Source of the DNA: Curtobacterium sp. MCBA15_001
GTDB taxonomy: Bacteria > Actinomycetota > Actinomycetes > Actinomycetales > Microbacteriaceae
Reading direction: 5' to 3'
Assembly: GCF_001864835.1 (NCBI RefSeq)
Contig: NZ_MJGI01000012.1
Location: 1-64,000 of the forward strand
DNA length: 64,000 nt
The stretch's first letter is position 1, and every line of letters starts with the position of its first letter. A model generated the notes under the pieces. That model was not told the DNA's origin. It did no database searches and saw nothing but the letters and a program-made list of their open reading frames with translations. Shown here one piece after another: positions 16,082-25,462 of this stretch. Made by a program: the position numbers and the translations under genes.

Positions 16082-16896
16082 CGATCGGTGAGGGGCAGGA
16101 CGAGCGTGGGCGTCTCGATGACGTGGTCCGGCCGCAGGGAGCGCACGGCGGTGCCGATGGCGAAGAACTCCGTCGTGTGCCCACCCCAGCGGTGCGGGAG
16201 CGACAGGAGCTGCACGCCGACGATGCCCTCCGCGTCCAGCTGCTCGGCCTCGGTCTGCATCCGTCCCATCGCGAGCTCCCGCGCGTCGTAGAGCGCCTCG
16301 GTGTACTGCGGGATCTCGGTGTTCATCCCGATGGTCGTCATCGACGCCATCATGCCGCGGTGGGCGATGTGGTAGACGCACGTGCCCATCGTCAGGCCGA
16401 GCGGCGCGTAGCCCGCCTGGATCAGCGTCCAGAAGTCCTGCCCCGACAGGTCGGACGTGAACGGCAGCCGCTTCGTGTTCCGCCACGTCCCCGTGGGCGG
16501 CGGGGCATCCGCGACGACGGCAGTGCCCACGGCGATGAACTCGGCGAGGTCGTTCCCGTACTCCTTGAACTCGATCTCGAGCCGGACCCCGACGATGCCG
16601 TCCGCACCGAGCCGGTCGGCCTCCGCCTCCATCCGGGTCATCGCGAGCTCGCGTGCCTGGTACATCGCCTGGCTGAGCTTGTCGAGCTCCATGTTCTTGG
16701 TCCAGCGCCCGGTCTGGATGCCCACGTGGTAGACGCTCGAGCCCAGGACGAGGCCGACCGGGCGGAAGCCCGCCTGGCGGACGAGCAGGAACTCGTTCAC
16801 AGACAGGTCCGAGGTGAAGAGCCGTCCCGCACCGTCGGCGAGCCGGGCGCTGGCGTCCGCGGGGAGCGGCACGCTGCCGAGGTCTGGGGTGCTCAT
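16078..16896 (-). CDS. Protein with two tandem YbjQ-like (putative heavy-metal-binding) domains
   Basis: A 272-residue protein with an internal duplication. Each half has a phenylalanine-rich entry (LFTSDLSVNEF at 25; LPFTSDLSGQDF at about 147), G-x-x-x-Y-H (SSVYHVG; TCVYHIA), an ARELAMxRM helix, a DGIVGV/EGIVGV strand and an EFIAVGTAV/EFFAIGTAV end. These are features of the UPF0145/YbjQ family, which forms oligomeric rings and is annotated as heavy-metal binding, although the function is not proven. It sits between a second double-domain protein and an unknown protein in one operon. Confidence 0.78.
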   Translation of the reverse strand: MSTPDLGSVPLPADASARLADGAGRLFTSDLSVNEFLLVRQAGFRPVGLVLGSSVYHVGIQTGRWTKNMELDKLSQAMYQARELAMTRMEAEADRLGADGIVGVRLEIEFKEYGNDLAEFIAVGTAVVADAPPPTGTWRNTKRLPFTSDLSGQDFWTLIQAGYAPLGLTMGTCVYHIAHRGMMASMTTIGMNTEIPQYTEALYDARELAMGRMQTEAEQLDAEGIVGVQLLSLPHRWGGHTTEFFAIGTAVRSLRPDHVIETPTLVLPLTDR

Positions 16897-16920
16897 GGTC
16901 GGGCCTCTCGTGAGTCGGGT

Positions 16921-17964
16921 TCAGCGGTGCCGGGCGGCCGAGCGGACGCCGGGGTCGGTCAGCGGGATGACGGACGTGACGCCGCGCCGTGCGGTGGACT
17001 GCGCGGAGCGGCCCCGGAACGCGTGCATCGGTCCGGGGGCGATCGCTGTGCCGATGAACAGCGCCTCGGCGTGCAGGTCGGACTCGTCCCCGCACGAGGT
17101 CTCGAACTCGCCGACCGAGCTGTCGGTGACCACCAGGTCCGAGGCGCCGAGCCTGCCCGCGCGGTTGGTGAGCTGCTGGCGGGCGTCGTCCCGGGCGGCC
17201 TCCAGCAGGTGGGTGAGGCCGTCGACCTCGGTGTTGCCCGACCACGTCGAGCGCTGCTGCTTGAGGAGCGCGTCCTCGTGCTTCGTCGACACCGAGAGTC
17301 CGAGCGCCATGCCCCGGGGGACGTAGCCGGACTGCAGCAGGGCCGTGGTGTGTTCGGCGGAGAAGCCCGCGGTCCACGGGCCTCCGGCTCGGTGTCCCGA
17401 TGCTCCCGTTCGCGGGCCTGGTGCTCCGGCTCGCGGGCTGATGGACGTGTCGAGGGTCCGGACGGCGGTGCCGGTGGCGGTGAACTCCCAGATCTGCCCC
17501 TCGAGACGGCGGCGGCGGACCTGCACCCCGACCACACCGTCCGCGGCGAGCAGCCCGGCCTCGGCGAGCATCCGGTCGTGTGCGCCGTGCCACGCCTGCG
17601 CGAAGGCCTGCACGTAGGAGCCGAAGCCCGCGTTCCGCCCGCCACTGCCACCCGTGGTGAGCACCGGCGTGGTCCAGCCCCCGAGGATCCCGCTGCCGAA
17701 GCCGCTGCCACCGGGCCCCGTGGCACCGCCGAAGCCGTAGTTGTACCCGAGCGGGGACGCCATCGCCCAGATGCCACAGCCGCCGCCGGTCCAGCCGAGC
17801 TGCACGACGAGGGACCCGAAGACCTCGCCGACGGGCTGCAGGGCGACGGAGGCGATCGCAGCGGCGCCCGGTGCGGACAGCAGGGAGCCGGCGACACCGC
17901 TCTCGCGCTGGCGCGCGGCACGGGCGTGTGCGGCGGGCGGGAGTCCGTCGGACCACGTCGTCAT
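16921..17964 (-). CDS. Second protein with two YbjQ-like domains and a Gly-rich insert
   Basis: A 347-residue protein, first gene of the operon. Two diverged YbjQ-like units are visible: one ends in DGVVGVQVRR...EFTATGTAV (about 140-180), the other has GYVPRGMALGLSVSTKHED and ends with DLVVTDSSV...ALFIGTAIA. The first unit carries a Gly/Ser-rich loop (GGATGPGGSGFGSG). The ATG at 17964 was chosen over an upstream in-frame start because MTTWSDGLPP starts the conserved part. It is 24 bp from the next gene. A metal-linked or membrane-stress role is only a guess from the family name. Confidence 0.65.
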   Translation of the reverse strand: MTTWSDGLPPAAHARAARQRESGVAGSLLSAPGAAAIASVALQPVGEVFGSLVVQLGWTGGGCGIWAMASPLGYNYGFGGATGPGGSGFGSGILGGWTTPVLTTGGSGGRNAGFGSYVQAFAQAWHGAHDRMLAEAGLLAADGVVGVQVRRRRLEGQIWEFTATGTAVRTLDTSISPRAGAPGPRTGASGHRAGGPWTAGFSAEHTTALLQSGYVPRGMALGLSVSTKHEDALLKQQRSTWSGNTEVDGLTHLLEAARDDARQQLTNRAGRLGASDLVVTDSSVGEFETSCGDESDLHAEALFIGTAIAPGPMHAFRGRSAQSTARRGVTSVIPLTDPGVRSAARHR

Positions 17965-18256
17965 GCGCACCACCCCCGGGAGCCGTCGTGCGTCGGGATG
18001 CCGCACGTCGATCAGCTTGGCACTCGGGAGGTCGGGTCCGGCGGTGGCTGTCGACAGTCTCAGTCCGCGGTGCCGTGTCCTCGCGGTTGCGGGCTCGGAG
18101 CACTCGGTCGCCGGCCTCGAGCCATCAGATGCCGGTGCTCATCGGTCGAGGACTCTGAGCCCCTGGCGGAACACCCACCGCCACGCCCAGGATGCACGAG
18201 GAGGCCGCATCCTGCGCGCAGAGCGATGCACGCCGCCGGCAGCCTGACCGAACGGC
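17965..18256. other. Intergenic region, 292 bp
   Basis: Upstream of the YbjQ-like operon and downstream of a small membrane-protein gene, both on the minus strand. I see no convincing gene, strong hairpin or clear promoter. Short open frames here have no recognisable protein character. The operon promoter must lie here. Confidence 0.5.
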
Positions 18257-18661
18257 TCAGTTCGGCTGTGCAGCGAGATGGACGACGGTCGCAGCGATGG
18301 CGAACAGGGCGACGATGGTGACGACTGCCCCTGCTCCAGACGACCACGCGCGGCGACGGGCACGCCGGCGGCGTTCAGCAACCGAGGCCCAGAGAACCAA
18401 GCTGACGACGGCCGCGATCGGGAAGCCGACGGAGGCGACCGATCCGGCGGCCTCGTTGCACCCCCCGCCACCGCACGCGTCGAAGGCGAACATCGCGAAC
18501 ACGACGCCGATCCAGCCGACCACGAGCGTCGGCAGGCTCAGTCCGAACAACGTCAGCGTGACGGCGAGGTCTCCCCAGCCCGCAGAAGGCTTGACGGAGT
18601 GCCTGTGACGATCGGGAGCCCCGAGGGGAACGAGCTCCTCATCGTCGTCGTCCTGCCTCAT
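18257..18661 (-). CDS. Small membrane protein, unknown function
   Basis: A 134-residue protein with an acidic start (MRQDDDDEE) and three hydrophobic spans: about 31-55 (TLTLFGLSLPTLVVGWIGVV), 75-92 (VASVGFPIAAVVSLVLWA) and 108-128. Between spans 1 and 2 is a Cys/Gly loop (DACGGGGCNE); a basic Arg run follows span 2. I do not recognise it. A CCGAAC/GTTCGG inverted repeat overlaps the stop codon. Confidence 0.62.
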   Translation of the reverse strand: MRQDDDDEELVPLGAPDRHRHSVKPSAGWGDLAVTLTLFGLSLPTLVVGWIGVVFAMFAFDACGGGGCNEAAGSVASVGFPIAAVVSLVLWASVAERRRRARRRAWSSGAGAVVTIVALFAIAATVVHLAAQPN

Positions 18662-18763
18662 GGCTACAAGTGTGCCGTGGAGCCCCGTGTCCCGTTGGAT
18701 CGGCTCGGGCGATGGGTGCGGATGCGTGTGCGGCTGCGGTTGAGCGGGCGGTCGCGCCCCCGA

Positions 18764-19588
18764 CTAGGGCTTCGCCCCGTTCCCGAACGACCCGTGCAGT
18801 GTCGTCCCGGCGAACGCCGTTCCGTCGATCACCGCGTGTACCCGCGCGAGCGTGGCGTCGTCCGCCGGCGAGACACCGATCGTCAGCGAGCCGTAGTCGA
18901 CGCGCATCGTCTGCGGGATGCTCGCCTCGAGTCCGGTCACGCCAGGGGTGGCGGCGAGCGTCGCCAGTCCGGACGCGACACCGAGGGCGGTCTCGTCAGG
19001 GATCCGCTGGTCGAACGTGCCTGCGTAGGTGACGGTGGACAGGACGTGCCCCGGCCCGGCCGGCACCTGCAGCGTGAGGGTGACACCGGTCCAGGCGATC
19101 CGCTCCGCCATCGCGACCGGAACCGCGGACGCTTCCGACGGGGTCGCGTCCGGGTCCATCGTGACCACGAAGGCGCTCGAGAAGGAGTGCGTCTCGGTCG
19201 CGCCGGCCGGGGGTGTGGGACGAGCCGAGGGCGTGGGCACCGGCGGGAGCCCGGGGTCGTCCGGGGAGACACCGCCGATCGGCGGCGGTGCGCCCGGGCC
19301 GGCGTCGCGGTTGTCCCATGCGTCGAGACCAGGGGGTGTGACGTCGGTTCCGTCCGCGGCGGTGTAGCGCTGGTGCAGCTCGACCCGGTTCGTCGCGCTC
19401 GCGACGCCGGGGCTCGCCTGCACGGTGCGGAGCGCGTCGTCGAGTGTGGACGCGACCTGCGGGTCCAGCTGTGGGACCGCCGCCGTCGTGGCGGAGGAGG
19501 CCGCGCCTCCCGGACCGGCTGCGCACCCCGTGACCGAGACGAGCGTGATCACGAGGGCTGCGGTGACGGCGGCGGTTCGCTGGAGCAT
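18764..19588 (-). CDS. Putative secreted lipoprotein
   Basis: A 274-residue protein with a lipoprotein signal ending in SVTGC (Cys22). The mature part has two related alpha/beta-type halves (ALRTVQASPGVASATNRVELHQRY and ASGLATLAATPGVTGLEASIPQTM) joined by a Pro-rich linker (LPPVPTPSARPTPP). Both halves resemble small repeats seen in actinobacterial lipoproteins. It is anchored outside the cytoplasmic membrane; no activity can be inferred. Confidence 0.7.
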   Translation of the reverse strand: MLQRTAAVTAALVITLVSVTGCAAGPGGAASSATTAAVPQLDPQVASTLDDALRTVQASPGVASATNRVELHQRYTAADGTDVTPPGLDAWDNRDAGPGAPPPIGGVSPDDPGLPPVPTPSARPTPPAGATETHSFSSAFVVTMDPDATPSEASAVPVAMAERIAWTGVTLTLQVPAGPGHVLSTVTYAGTFDQRIPDETALGVASGLATLAATPGVTGLEASIPQTMRVDYGSLTIGVSPADDATLARVHAVIDGTAFAGTTLHGSFGNGAKP

Positions 19589-19707
19589 CTTCCGACCGTA
19601 GGGGCACAGCCGACTCGACGCATCGACCGTTCGGCACAGGTCGCGTGAGACGGTGCTCGACCTGACGCAACCGAATCCGGACGAGCATTCACTCGATGGG
19701 CGATGGG

Positions 19708-19962
19708 CTACTGAGACGGTCCGCCGTCTGTCGCTCGAGCGCTCAGAACGCCCTCTACGATCCAGCACGCCAGGCCCACCACGATCAGAGTGCCACCGAT
19801 CCAGATCGCGGCGACACCCCCGGCTTCGACGTTGCCGGCGATCACCGAACCACCAGTGAGTACGAAGAACAACCCGACACCACCGATGACCGCGCTGAGC
19901 ATCTTGGGCCGAGGTGAACCTTTCGCCTGGGTGATGCCGAGGAGATCGAGAACGCGTCTCAT
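19708..19962 (-). CDS. Small two-span membrane protein
   Basis: An 84-residue protein with a short basic N-terminus (MRRVLDLLGI) and two hydrophobic segments (about 25-43 and 50-70). The ATG at 19962 gives a compact protein; an upstream in-frame start would add an unlikely arginine-rich tail. Unknown function. It is 119 bp upstream of the lipoprotein gene, on the same strand. Confidence 0.58.
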   Translation of the reverse strand: MRRVLDLLGITQAKGSPRPKMLSAVIGGVGLFFVLTGGSVIAGNVEAGGVAAIWIGGTLIVVGLACWIVEGVLSARATDGGPSQ

Positions 19963-20033
19963 GCGGCGAGCGTACGGCGTGCGACAGCCTCGTGATCGAT
20001 CGGCCGACAAGACGCCGAGCACAGAGTCGGGCA

Positions 20034-20246
20034 ATGAGTTCCTTGACCTTCTTCTGGGTTGCCGTCGCGACTCTCGTCGTGTCCACGGCGCTCTTGATCG
20101 GCGGCTTCGTCGCGGCGTTGCGAGCAGGACTCATCGGTCGGGACGACGCATGGAAGACGCCACCGGCTCGCCGATGGTTCGTGTCCGGGTTCGTGATGCT
20201 CGGAGTCACCGCCCTCCTTCTCGCAGGCTTCCTCTTCCTGCTCTGA
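20034..20246 (+). CDS. Small two-span membrane protein
   Basis: A 70-residue protein with two hydrophobic spans (MSSLTFFWVAVATLVVST at the start, FVMLGVTALLLAGFLFLL at the end) joined by a basic loop (GLIGRDDAWKTPPARRW). The ATG at 20034 was preferred to an upstream ATG that would add an Arg-rich extension. No family recognised. Confidence 0.55.
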   Translation: MSSLTFFWVAVATLVVSTALLIGGFVAALRAGLIGRDDAWKTPPARRWFVSGFVMLGVTALLLAGFLFLL

Positions 20247-20344
20247 CAGAGCAGCTCAAGCGCAGCGTGCGTCACGCTGCCCGCTCGACCATCGGCTCCC
20301 GGTCCAGAGCGGGAGTGGCTCGGTAGAGAAGTTGTCTGTACGCG

Positions 20345-21238
20345 TCAGGGATGTCGAGGAATTCGGAGGTCTCGCCATGTGAAGCCGCCTCGTGGTGGGA
20401 GTGCTGCCCGGATGTGATCGCTGTCGAAGTGGGCCTTCGGTGCCAGGTCGTCGGGCAGTTCGCCGGCGGGCTGCGCCGCATCCGTGACGCCCTCGGCGAG
20501 CATCCGCACCTGTGCCTTGGCGACGAGCGGAACCCGCATCGTCCACTCGGTGACCTGCGCGAGCACCCGGTGCGCCCACACCGGCGCCGGGAACACCCGC
20601 ACCGGCCGGCCGACCACGCCGGCGACGCGGCGGACGGCCTCGCTGAGCAGCAGCGCCTCGCCGCCGCGGACCGCGACGGTCCTGCGTGAGAGGCGTCCCT
20701 CCAGCGCGCCGACCAGCACGTCCACGATTTCAGCGACCGGGATCGGGCTGATCGTCTTCTCGCGGAGACCGACGGAAGCGAACAGCGGCACGGTCTGCAC
20801 GGTGTGGCTGAGATGGTCGACGAGGTGGTCACCGTGGCCGTAGATCATGCCGGCCTTGAGCACGGTGTAGTCCAGCCCGGAGGCGCGGACCATCTCCTCC
20901 GCAGCCCACTTCGTCTCGTGGTACGGGGACCCGGTGCCCGGTCGTGCCCGCAGGAAGCTCAGGAGGACGACTCGCTGCACCCCTGCCCGGTGCGCTGCTT
21001 CGAGCACGGCGGCGGTCCCGCGGATGTGCACGCGCTCGAACGACTGGTCACCGATCTCGCGGTTGATGCCCGCGCAGTGCGCCACGGTGTCGACGCCCGC
21101 GAACGACTTGGCGAGCGCGTCGACGTCGTCGATCTCGATCCCCGTCCGCCGAGACACGATCACCACGTCCTCGGGGTCGTACCGCTCCGCGAGATGCCGT
21201 CCGACGAAGCCGGTCCCGCCCGTGATCGCAACCCGCAT
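20345..21238 (-). CDS. NAD(P)-binding epimerase/NmrA-like protein
   Basis: A 297-residue atypical short-chain dehydrogenase-fold protein. The N-terminus has GGTGFVGRHL (7-16) for NAD(P) binding, then AHCAGIN and a YHETKWAAEE segment (Tyr/Lys of the extended SDR type). The C-terminal part is like NDUFA9/complex-I-assembly or NmrA relatives. It may act on a nucleotide sugar or bind NAD(P) in regulation; the sequence does not decide. Monocistronic. Confidence 0.8.
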   Translation of the reverse strand: MRVAITGGTGFVGRHLAERYDPEDVVIVSRRTGIEIDDVDALAKSFAGVDTVAHCAGINREIGDQSFERVHIRGTAAVLEAAHRAGVQRVVLLSFLRARPGTGSPYHETKWAAEEMVRASGLDYTVLKAGMIYGHGDHLVDHLSHTVQTVPLFASVGLREKTISPIPVAEIVDVLVGALEGRLSRRTVAVRGGEALLLSEAVRRVAGVVGRPVRVFPAPVWAHRVLAQVTEWTMRVPLVAKAQVRMLAEGVTDAAQPAGELPDDLAPKAHFDSDHIRAALPPRGGFTWRDLRIPRHP

Positions 21239-21345
21239 GTGTCGTTCTCCCCCCAGGGACGCTGCGCGTCCCTGAGTCGAACTCTAGAACGTCCGGGACC
21301 GTCCGATGGCGCCCCGCATCGGGCGGCGTCCCGGGAGCGGATGCT

Positions 21346-21870
21346 CTACCGAACCGTCGCGGCCTCGATTGCCTGGACGGTGGCAGCGATGGTCACCGGG
21401 TCACTCGTGGAGGCCGCGTCGACGACCAACGGATCTTCGTCAGCGGGTGCCTCGAAGCTGGCGCCGTGTTCTTCGAGCACCGCGTCGGTGACGTCGGGTC
21501 TTTCCGGATCGGTCCTGTTGGCCAGGACCCGCTGCCGCTGCAACTCCCGATCGACCTGCACCCACACGAGCACGAACGGGGCACCCGCCGCTGATGCTGT
21601 CGTGCGCCACTCATCACGGATGAAACGCGGTGATCCGGTGTCGTCGACGACGACGTGGCTGCCGTCGGCAAGGAGCGCGCGGGCACGCTCGTGAGCGATC
21701 CGATTGGTGGCCGCCCACTCCTCCGACGGAATGCCCTGCCCACCGTGCAGACCACGCTCCTCGTTGATCTGGTCCAGACTCAGCAGCTCGGCCGGCAACG
21801 CGTCGGACATCCCAGCAGCCAACGTGCTCTTCCCCGAGAACGACAGTCCACACGTCAGCACCAGCGCCAT
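21346..21870 (-). CDS. AAA_33-type P-loop kinase
   Basis: A 174-residue protein with a Walker A motif GLSFSGKST (8-16), a VVVDDTG segment about 65 residues on (Walker B-like) and Arg-rich helices (RELQRQRVLANRTDP) that form the lid. This fits the zeta-toxin/gluconate-kinase-like P-loop group. The substrate is unknown; there is no adjacent antitoxin-like gene, so a toxin role is not supported. Confidence 0.75.
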   Translation of the reverse strand: MALVLTCGLSFSGKSTLAAGMSDALPAELLSLDQINEERGLHGGQGIPSEEWAATNRIAHERARALLADGSHVVVDDTGSPRFIRDEWRTTASAAGAPFVLVWVQVDRELQRQRVLANRTDPERPDVTDAVLEEHGASFEAPADEDPLVVDAASTSDPVTIAATVQAIEAATVR

Positions 21871-22213
21871 GCGTCGGACCCTACCGAGATGGAGCGGCTC
21901 GTCGTCGAGGCAACGTCAAGGCCACTGCCTGGCCGCTTCGATCGCGCCCGATGGCCAGTGCACGTGAACACGCAGAGGTCGGTGACCCCGCCATGCTCCC
22001 CGCCGAACGCACCGCTGGGCCGGATGTTCGAGTTTTCGAGTCACCGGGCGCACTCTGCGGACAGTTCTCCCAGGGCGTGCGCGAACGCTGGACTCGGACG
22101 CGTCGCCACGGGGCACCTGACGCGCCACACCGCATGACCGTCATCACGGACGATCGTCCCCGGGGACGACCGTCACCACGGACGACGGTCATCAGGGACG
22201 ACAAGGAGCAGCA
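21871..22213. other. Intergenic region upstream of katG, 343 bp
   Basis: No gene supported. Most actinobacterial katG genes follow furA; there is no furA here. The last 80 bp contain a large inverted repeat (separate entry). The remainder has open frames on both strands, but they are Arg/Ser-rich without recognisable domains. Confidence 0.5.
22134..22192. promoter_or_regulatory. Extended inverted repeat just upstream of katG
   Basis: Outer arms ATGACCGTC (22134-22142) and GACGGTCAT (22184-22192) enclose a perfect 12-bp palindrome GTCCCCGGGGAC (22156-22167), with GGACGA repeated several times. It ends 21 bp before the GTG start. It could be a regulator site or a leader-RNA hairpin controlling katG. 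Confidence 0.5.
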
Positions 22214-24583
22214 GTGACCGATCACCGCACCGCCGACACCAACGGGACCTCCACCGGAGGATCCCCCACCACGCCGACCGATCCGGACGGCACGAACACC
22301 TGCAGTTTCCACATGGGGGGCTCCCTGCCGGCGGGTGGTGACCACCTCGGCGGCGCGTTCGGGCAGTCCCCCACGCTGTCCGACTGGTACCCGCAGCGCC
22401 TCCGCGTGGAGCTGCTGCACCGCAACGGCGTCGACGCGGACCCGCTGGGCGCCGACTTCGACTACGCCGCGGCGTTCGCGCAGATCGACCTCGAGGAGCT
22501 CAAGGCCGACATCAAGCGCCTGCTGACCACCTCGGTCGACTGGTGGCCCGCTGACTACGGCAACTACGGCCCGCAGATGATCCGGATGGCGTGGCACGCG
22601 GCCGGCACCTACCGGATCGCGGACGGCCGGGGCGGCGCGGGGACCGCCATGCAGCGGTTCGCGCCGATCGGCAGCTGGTGGGACAACGGCAACACGGACA
22701 AGTCCCGTCGCCTGCTGCAGCCGATCAAGCACGAGTACGGCAACGCGCTGAGCTGGGCGGACCTGATGGTGCTCACGGGCAACTGCTCGCTCGAGCTGAT
22801 GGGCCTGCCGACGTACGGGTTCGGCGGCGGTCGACTCGACGCGTGGGAGCCGGACGACGGCACGTGGTGGGGCCCGGAGGTGTGGAACCCGCACGAGGCG
22901 CACCAGGGCGACGACATGGTGAACCGGGACGAGCGGTGGACCGGGCAGAACGGCGACGCCGACTACGACCTGCAGAGCCCGCTCGCAGCGTCGCACCAGG
23001 CACTCATCTACGTGAACCCCGAGGGCCCGTACGCCAACGGTGACCCGATGGGGTCGGCGCGGGACATCCGGATCACGTTCTCGCGGATGGCGATGAACGA
23101 CGAGGAGACCGTCGCACTGATCGCGGGTGGCCACGCCTTCGGCAAGAGCCACGGGCAGGTCCACGCGTCGGACATCGGCCCGTCGCCCGAGCTCGCCCCG
23201 ATCGAGTCGATGGGCCTCGGCTGGCACAACCCCGTCGGCACCGGCAACGCCGAGTACACGTCGACGAACGGCATCGAGGGCAGCTGGACCCCGAACCCGA
23301 CCCAGTGGGACAACGCGTACCTGGAGAACCTGTTCCGCTACGACTTCGAGCAGACGAAGAGCCCGGCCGGAGCCCTGCAGTGGACGCCGACCGACCCGGA
23401 CGCGCCGAAGACCCCGGACGCGCACGTGCCCGGGCAGATGAACCCGCTCATGATGATGACCTCGGACATCGCGCTCAAGGTCGACCCGGCCTACCGCGAG
23501 GTGTGTGAGCGCTTCCTGGCGGACTTCGACCTGTTCACGACGGCGTTCTCCAAGGCCTGGTACAAACTCACGCACCGTGACATGGGGCCGAAGTACCGCT
23601 ACCTCGGCCCGGAGGTCACCATCGCGGACGACCTGCTCTGGCAGGACCCCCTCCCCGACACCGAGGGCGCACTCCTGGACGACGCGGACGTCACCGCGCT
23701 CAAGCAGGCGGTCCTGGCGACCGGGCAGAGCGTCTCCGACCTGGTCTTCACCGCGTTCTCGGCCGCGTCGACGTACCGCGACAGCGACAAGCGCGGCGGG
23801 GCGAACGGCGGCCGGATCGCCCTCGCGCCGCAGAAGGACTGGGCCGTCAACCGGCGGACCGTCCCCGTGGTCGAGGCACTGCGCGGCGTGCAGGAGGACT
23901 TCGCACGGACCTCGGGCAAGCACGTCTCGCTTGCGGACCTCGTCGTCCTCGCCGGCAGCACGGCGGTCGAACAGGCCGCCCGGGCCGCCGGCACGGAGAC
24001 GACGGTGCCGTTCACCCCCGGCCGCGTCGACACCACGCAGGAGCTCACCGACATCGAGATGTTCGAGTGGCTGCGTCCGGTCGCGGACGGCTTCCGGAAC
24101 TTCGTCTCCGAGCGCTTCACCGACTTCGCCCCCGGCGTCGCACCCGAGGCCGTCTTCCTGGACAAGGCGAACCTGCTCACCCTGACGGCACCCGAGTGGA
24201 CGGTCCTGACCGGTGGGCTCCGCGTGCTCGGGGCGAACTGGGACGGCTCGGACACGGGTGTGTTCACCGACCGGGTCGGCGTGCTGAGCACCGACTGGTT
24301 CACGCACCTGACGGACACCGACGTGGTGTGGACGAAGACCGACGACACCGAGTCGACCTTCACGGGATCGGTCCAGGCGACCGGCGAGCACCGCTGGACC
24401 GCTTCGCACGCGGACCTGGTGTTCGGGTCGAACGCGCAGCTCCGCAGCATCGTCGACGTCTACGCGGGCAGCGACGGCCACGAGCGCTTCGTCGCCGACT
24501 TCGTCCGCGTCTGGGACAAGCTCATGATGCTCGACCGGTACGACGTCAAGGGCCACCGCCGGTACGGACTGATGGCCGCCTGA
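22214..24583 (+). CDS. katG: Catalase-peroxidase KatG
   Basis: A 789-residue bifunctional haem enzyme that destroys H2O2. The distal site is intact (Arg124, Trp127 and His128 in [11 protein letters not shown]). The Met-Tyr-Trp cofactor partners are Trp127, Tyr266 (LIYVNPEGP) and Met292 (RMAMND). The proximal haem ligand is His307 in [10 protein letters not shown]. Both halves of the duplicated KatG architecture are present. Some positions are unusual for bacterial KatG ([18 protein letters not shown]; Thr to Ala after the proximal His), suggesting a divergent branch. The GTG start follows AAGGAGCAGCA. It is monocistronic, with a palindromic terminator 11 bp after the stop and an inverted repeat upstream. 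Confidence 0.97.
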   Translation: MTDHRTADTNGTSTGGSPTTPTDPDGTNTCSFHMGGSLPAGGDHLGGAFGQSPTLSDWYPQRLRVELLHRNGVDADPLGADFDYAAAFAQIDLEELKADIKRLLTTSVDWWPADYGNYGPQMIRMAWHAAGTYRIADGRGGAGTAMQRFAPIGSWWDNGNTDKSRRLLQPIKHEYGNALSWADLMVLTGNCSLELMGLPTYGFGGGRLDAWEPDDGTWWGPEVWNPHEAHQGDDMVNRDERWTGQNGDADYDLQSPLAASHQALIYVNPEGPYANGDPMGSARDIRITFSRMAMNDEETVALIAGGHAFGKSHGQVHASDIGPSPELAPIESMGLGWHNPVGTGNAEYTSTNGIEGSWTPNPTQWDNAYLENLFRYDFEQTKSPAGALQWTPTDPDAPKTPDAHVPGQMNPLMMMTSDIALKVDPAYREVCERFLADFDLFTTAFSKAWYKLTHRDMGPKYRYLGPEVTIADDLLWQDPLPDTEGALLDDADVTALKQAVLATGQSVSDLVFTAFSAASTYRDSDKRGGANGGRIALAPQKDWAVNRRTVPVVEALRGVQEDFARTSGKHVSLADLVVLAGSTAVEQAARAAGTETTVPFTPGRVDTTQELTDIEMFEWLRPVADGFRNFVSERFTDFAPGVAPEAVFLDKANLLTLTAPEWTVLTGGLRVLGANWDGSDTGVFTDRVGVLSTDWFTHLTDTDVVWTKTDDTESTFTGSVQATGEHRWTASHADLVFGSNAQLRSIVDVYAGSDGHERFVADFVRVWDKLMMLDRYDVKGHRRYGLMAA

Positions 24584-24593
24584 TCCGTCCCCA

Positions 24594-24645
24594 CTGACGG
24601 ACGGGAGGTCCGGTGCCAGCTGGCACCGGGCCTCCAGTCGGTCAG
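24594..24645. terminator. Intergenic palindrome, copy C
   Basis: A nearly perfect 52-bp palindrome without loop spacer: 23 of 26 positions pair, plus one G-T pair. The core is CCGGTGCCAGCTGGCACCGG. The left arm has CGGGAGG while the right has CCTCCAG, the only mixed arm pair among the copies. It is placed between convergent genes (katG and a hydrolase) and can end both. Confidence 0.75.
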
Positions 24646-24658
24646 GCGGTCTCGTCCG

Positions 24659-25396
24659 TCAGACGGCCGTGAAGGCCGCGATCGCGTCGACCACCAGGTC
24701 GGGTCGCGTGATGAACGGGTGGTGGCCGGTCGGCACGTCGACGGAGCGCGTCGCGCGCGCCGCGTGCGAGCGCTGCAGGCCGGTCGTGGTGCTGCGGTCC
24801 TCGGTGCAGACCAGGTACGTCGAGTCGACGCCCTGCCACCCGGCGGTCGTGGTGGGCGTCGCGAACGCACCGACGCCCTGCGGGGTGACACGACTCCAGG
24901 CCGCGCGCTGCGTCGCGTCGTCGGCGTCCTGCAGGAAGCGCGCGCCGAAGGAGACCGCGTCGTACCCGGTGACCCCGATGACGCCGGGAGCGACCTCGGC
25001 GACGGCGACCGGGTCGGGCTCGTCGGCCATGATGCCGCCCTGCGGGACCCCGACATCGGGCAGGTAGGACGACACGTACAGCAGGTGTTCCACTGCGGGG
25101 TGGTGACCGGCCTCGGCGATGACGGTGCCGCCGTAGGAGTGCCCGACGACGATCGCCTGGTCGACACGGTCGAGCGCCCGTCGGAGCGCCGCGGCGTCCT
25201 CGACGAGTCCGGCGCCCCTGACCTCGCCGGGCGTCGTGGACTCGCTGGCCCGACCGCCCTGACCGCCCTCTCCGCACGACGGCAGGGCCAGCGCGCTGCT
25301 CCGGATGCCGGTGCGCTCGCGCAGCAGGTCGGCGGCGGGCTGCCACCACCAGGCGCCGTCCCGCACCAGGGCTCCGTGCACGAAGATGACGTCCAT
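24659..25396 (-). CDS. Alpha/beta fold hydrolase
   Basis: A 245-residue hydrolase. An oxyanion HGA (7-9) follows the first strand, the nucleophile elbow is GHSYGG (Ser87), and the His is in TGHHPF near the C-terminus. It resembles the small esterase/EST group (YSSYLPDVG-like cap entry). AGGAGG precedes the ATG. It is divergent from a TetR gene (87-bp gap with an imperfect palindrome), so it is probably under that regulator. Substrate unknown. Confidence 0.85.
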   Translation of the reverse strand: MDVIFVHGALVRDGAWWWQPAADLLRERTGIRSSALALPSCGEGGQGGRASESTTPGEVRGAGLVEDAAALRRALDRVDQAIVVGHSYGGTVIAEAGHHPAVEHLLYVSSYLPDVGVPQGGIMADEPDPVAVAEVAPGVIGVTGYDAVSFGARFLQDADDATQRAAWSRVTPQGVGAFATPTTTAGWQGVDSTYLVCTEDRSTTTGLQRSHAARATRSVDVPTGHHPFITRPDLVVDAIAAFTAV

Positions 25397-25435
25397 GGTT
25401 CCTCCTGGATCGACGACGGTCTCCGATCCACGGTA

Positions 25436-25455
25436 CATGTAGTGATCGTTACGTG
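25436..25455. promoter_or_regulatory. Candidate TetR operator
   Basis: CATGTAGTGATCGTTACGTG is an imperfect 20-bp palindrome with seven of ten dyad positions matching, centred on GATC, in the gap between the divergent hydrolase and TetR genes. Confidence 0.4.
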
Positions 25456-25462
25456 AAACGGC

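Noticed and set aside
21346-21870. Zeta-toxin of a toxin-antitoxin pair
   Set aside because: The P-loop and lid fit a general small-molecule kinase. No small antitoxin gene is adjacent, and a second similar kinase at 28221 also stands with an ordinary esterase gene.
21881-24556. Long minus-strand frame opposite katG and reaching into the intergenic region
   Set aside because: Most of it is antisense to katG. The part in the intergenic region (about 87 residues after an ATG near 22140) is Ser/Arg-rich with no motif, so no gene is called.
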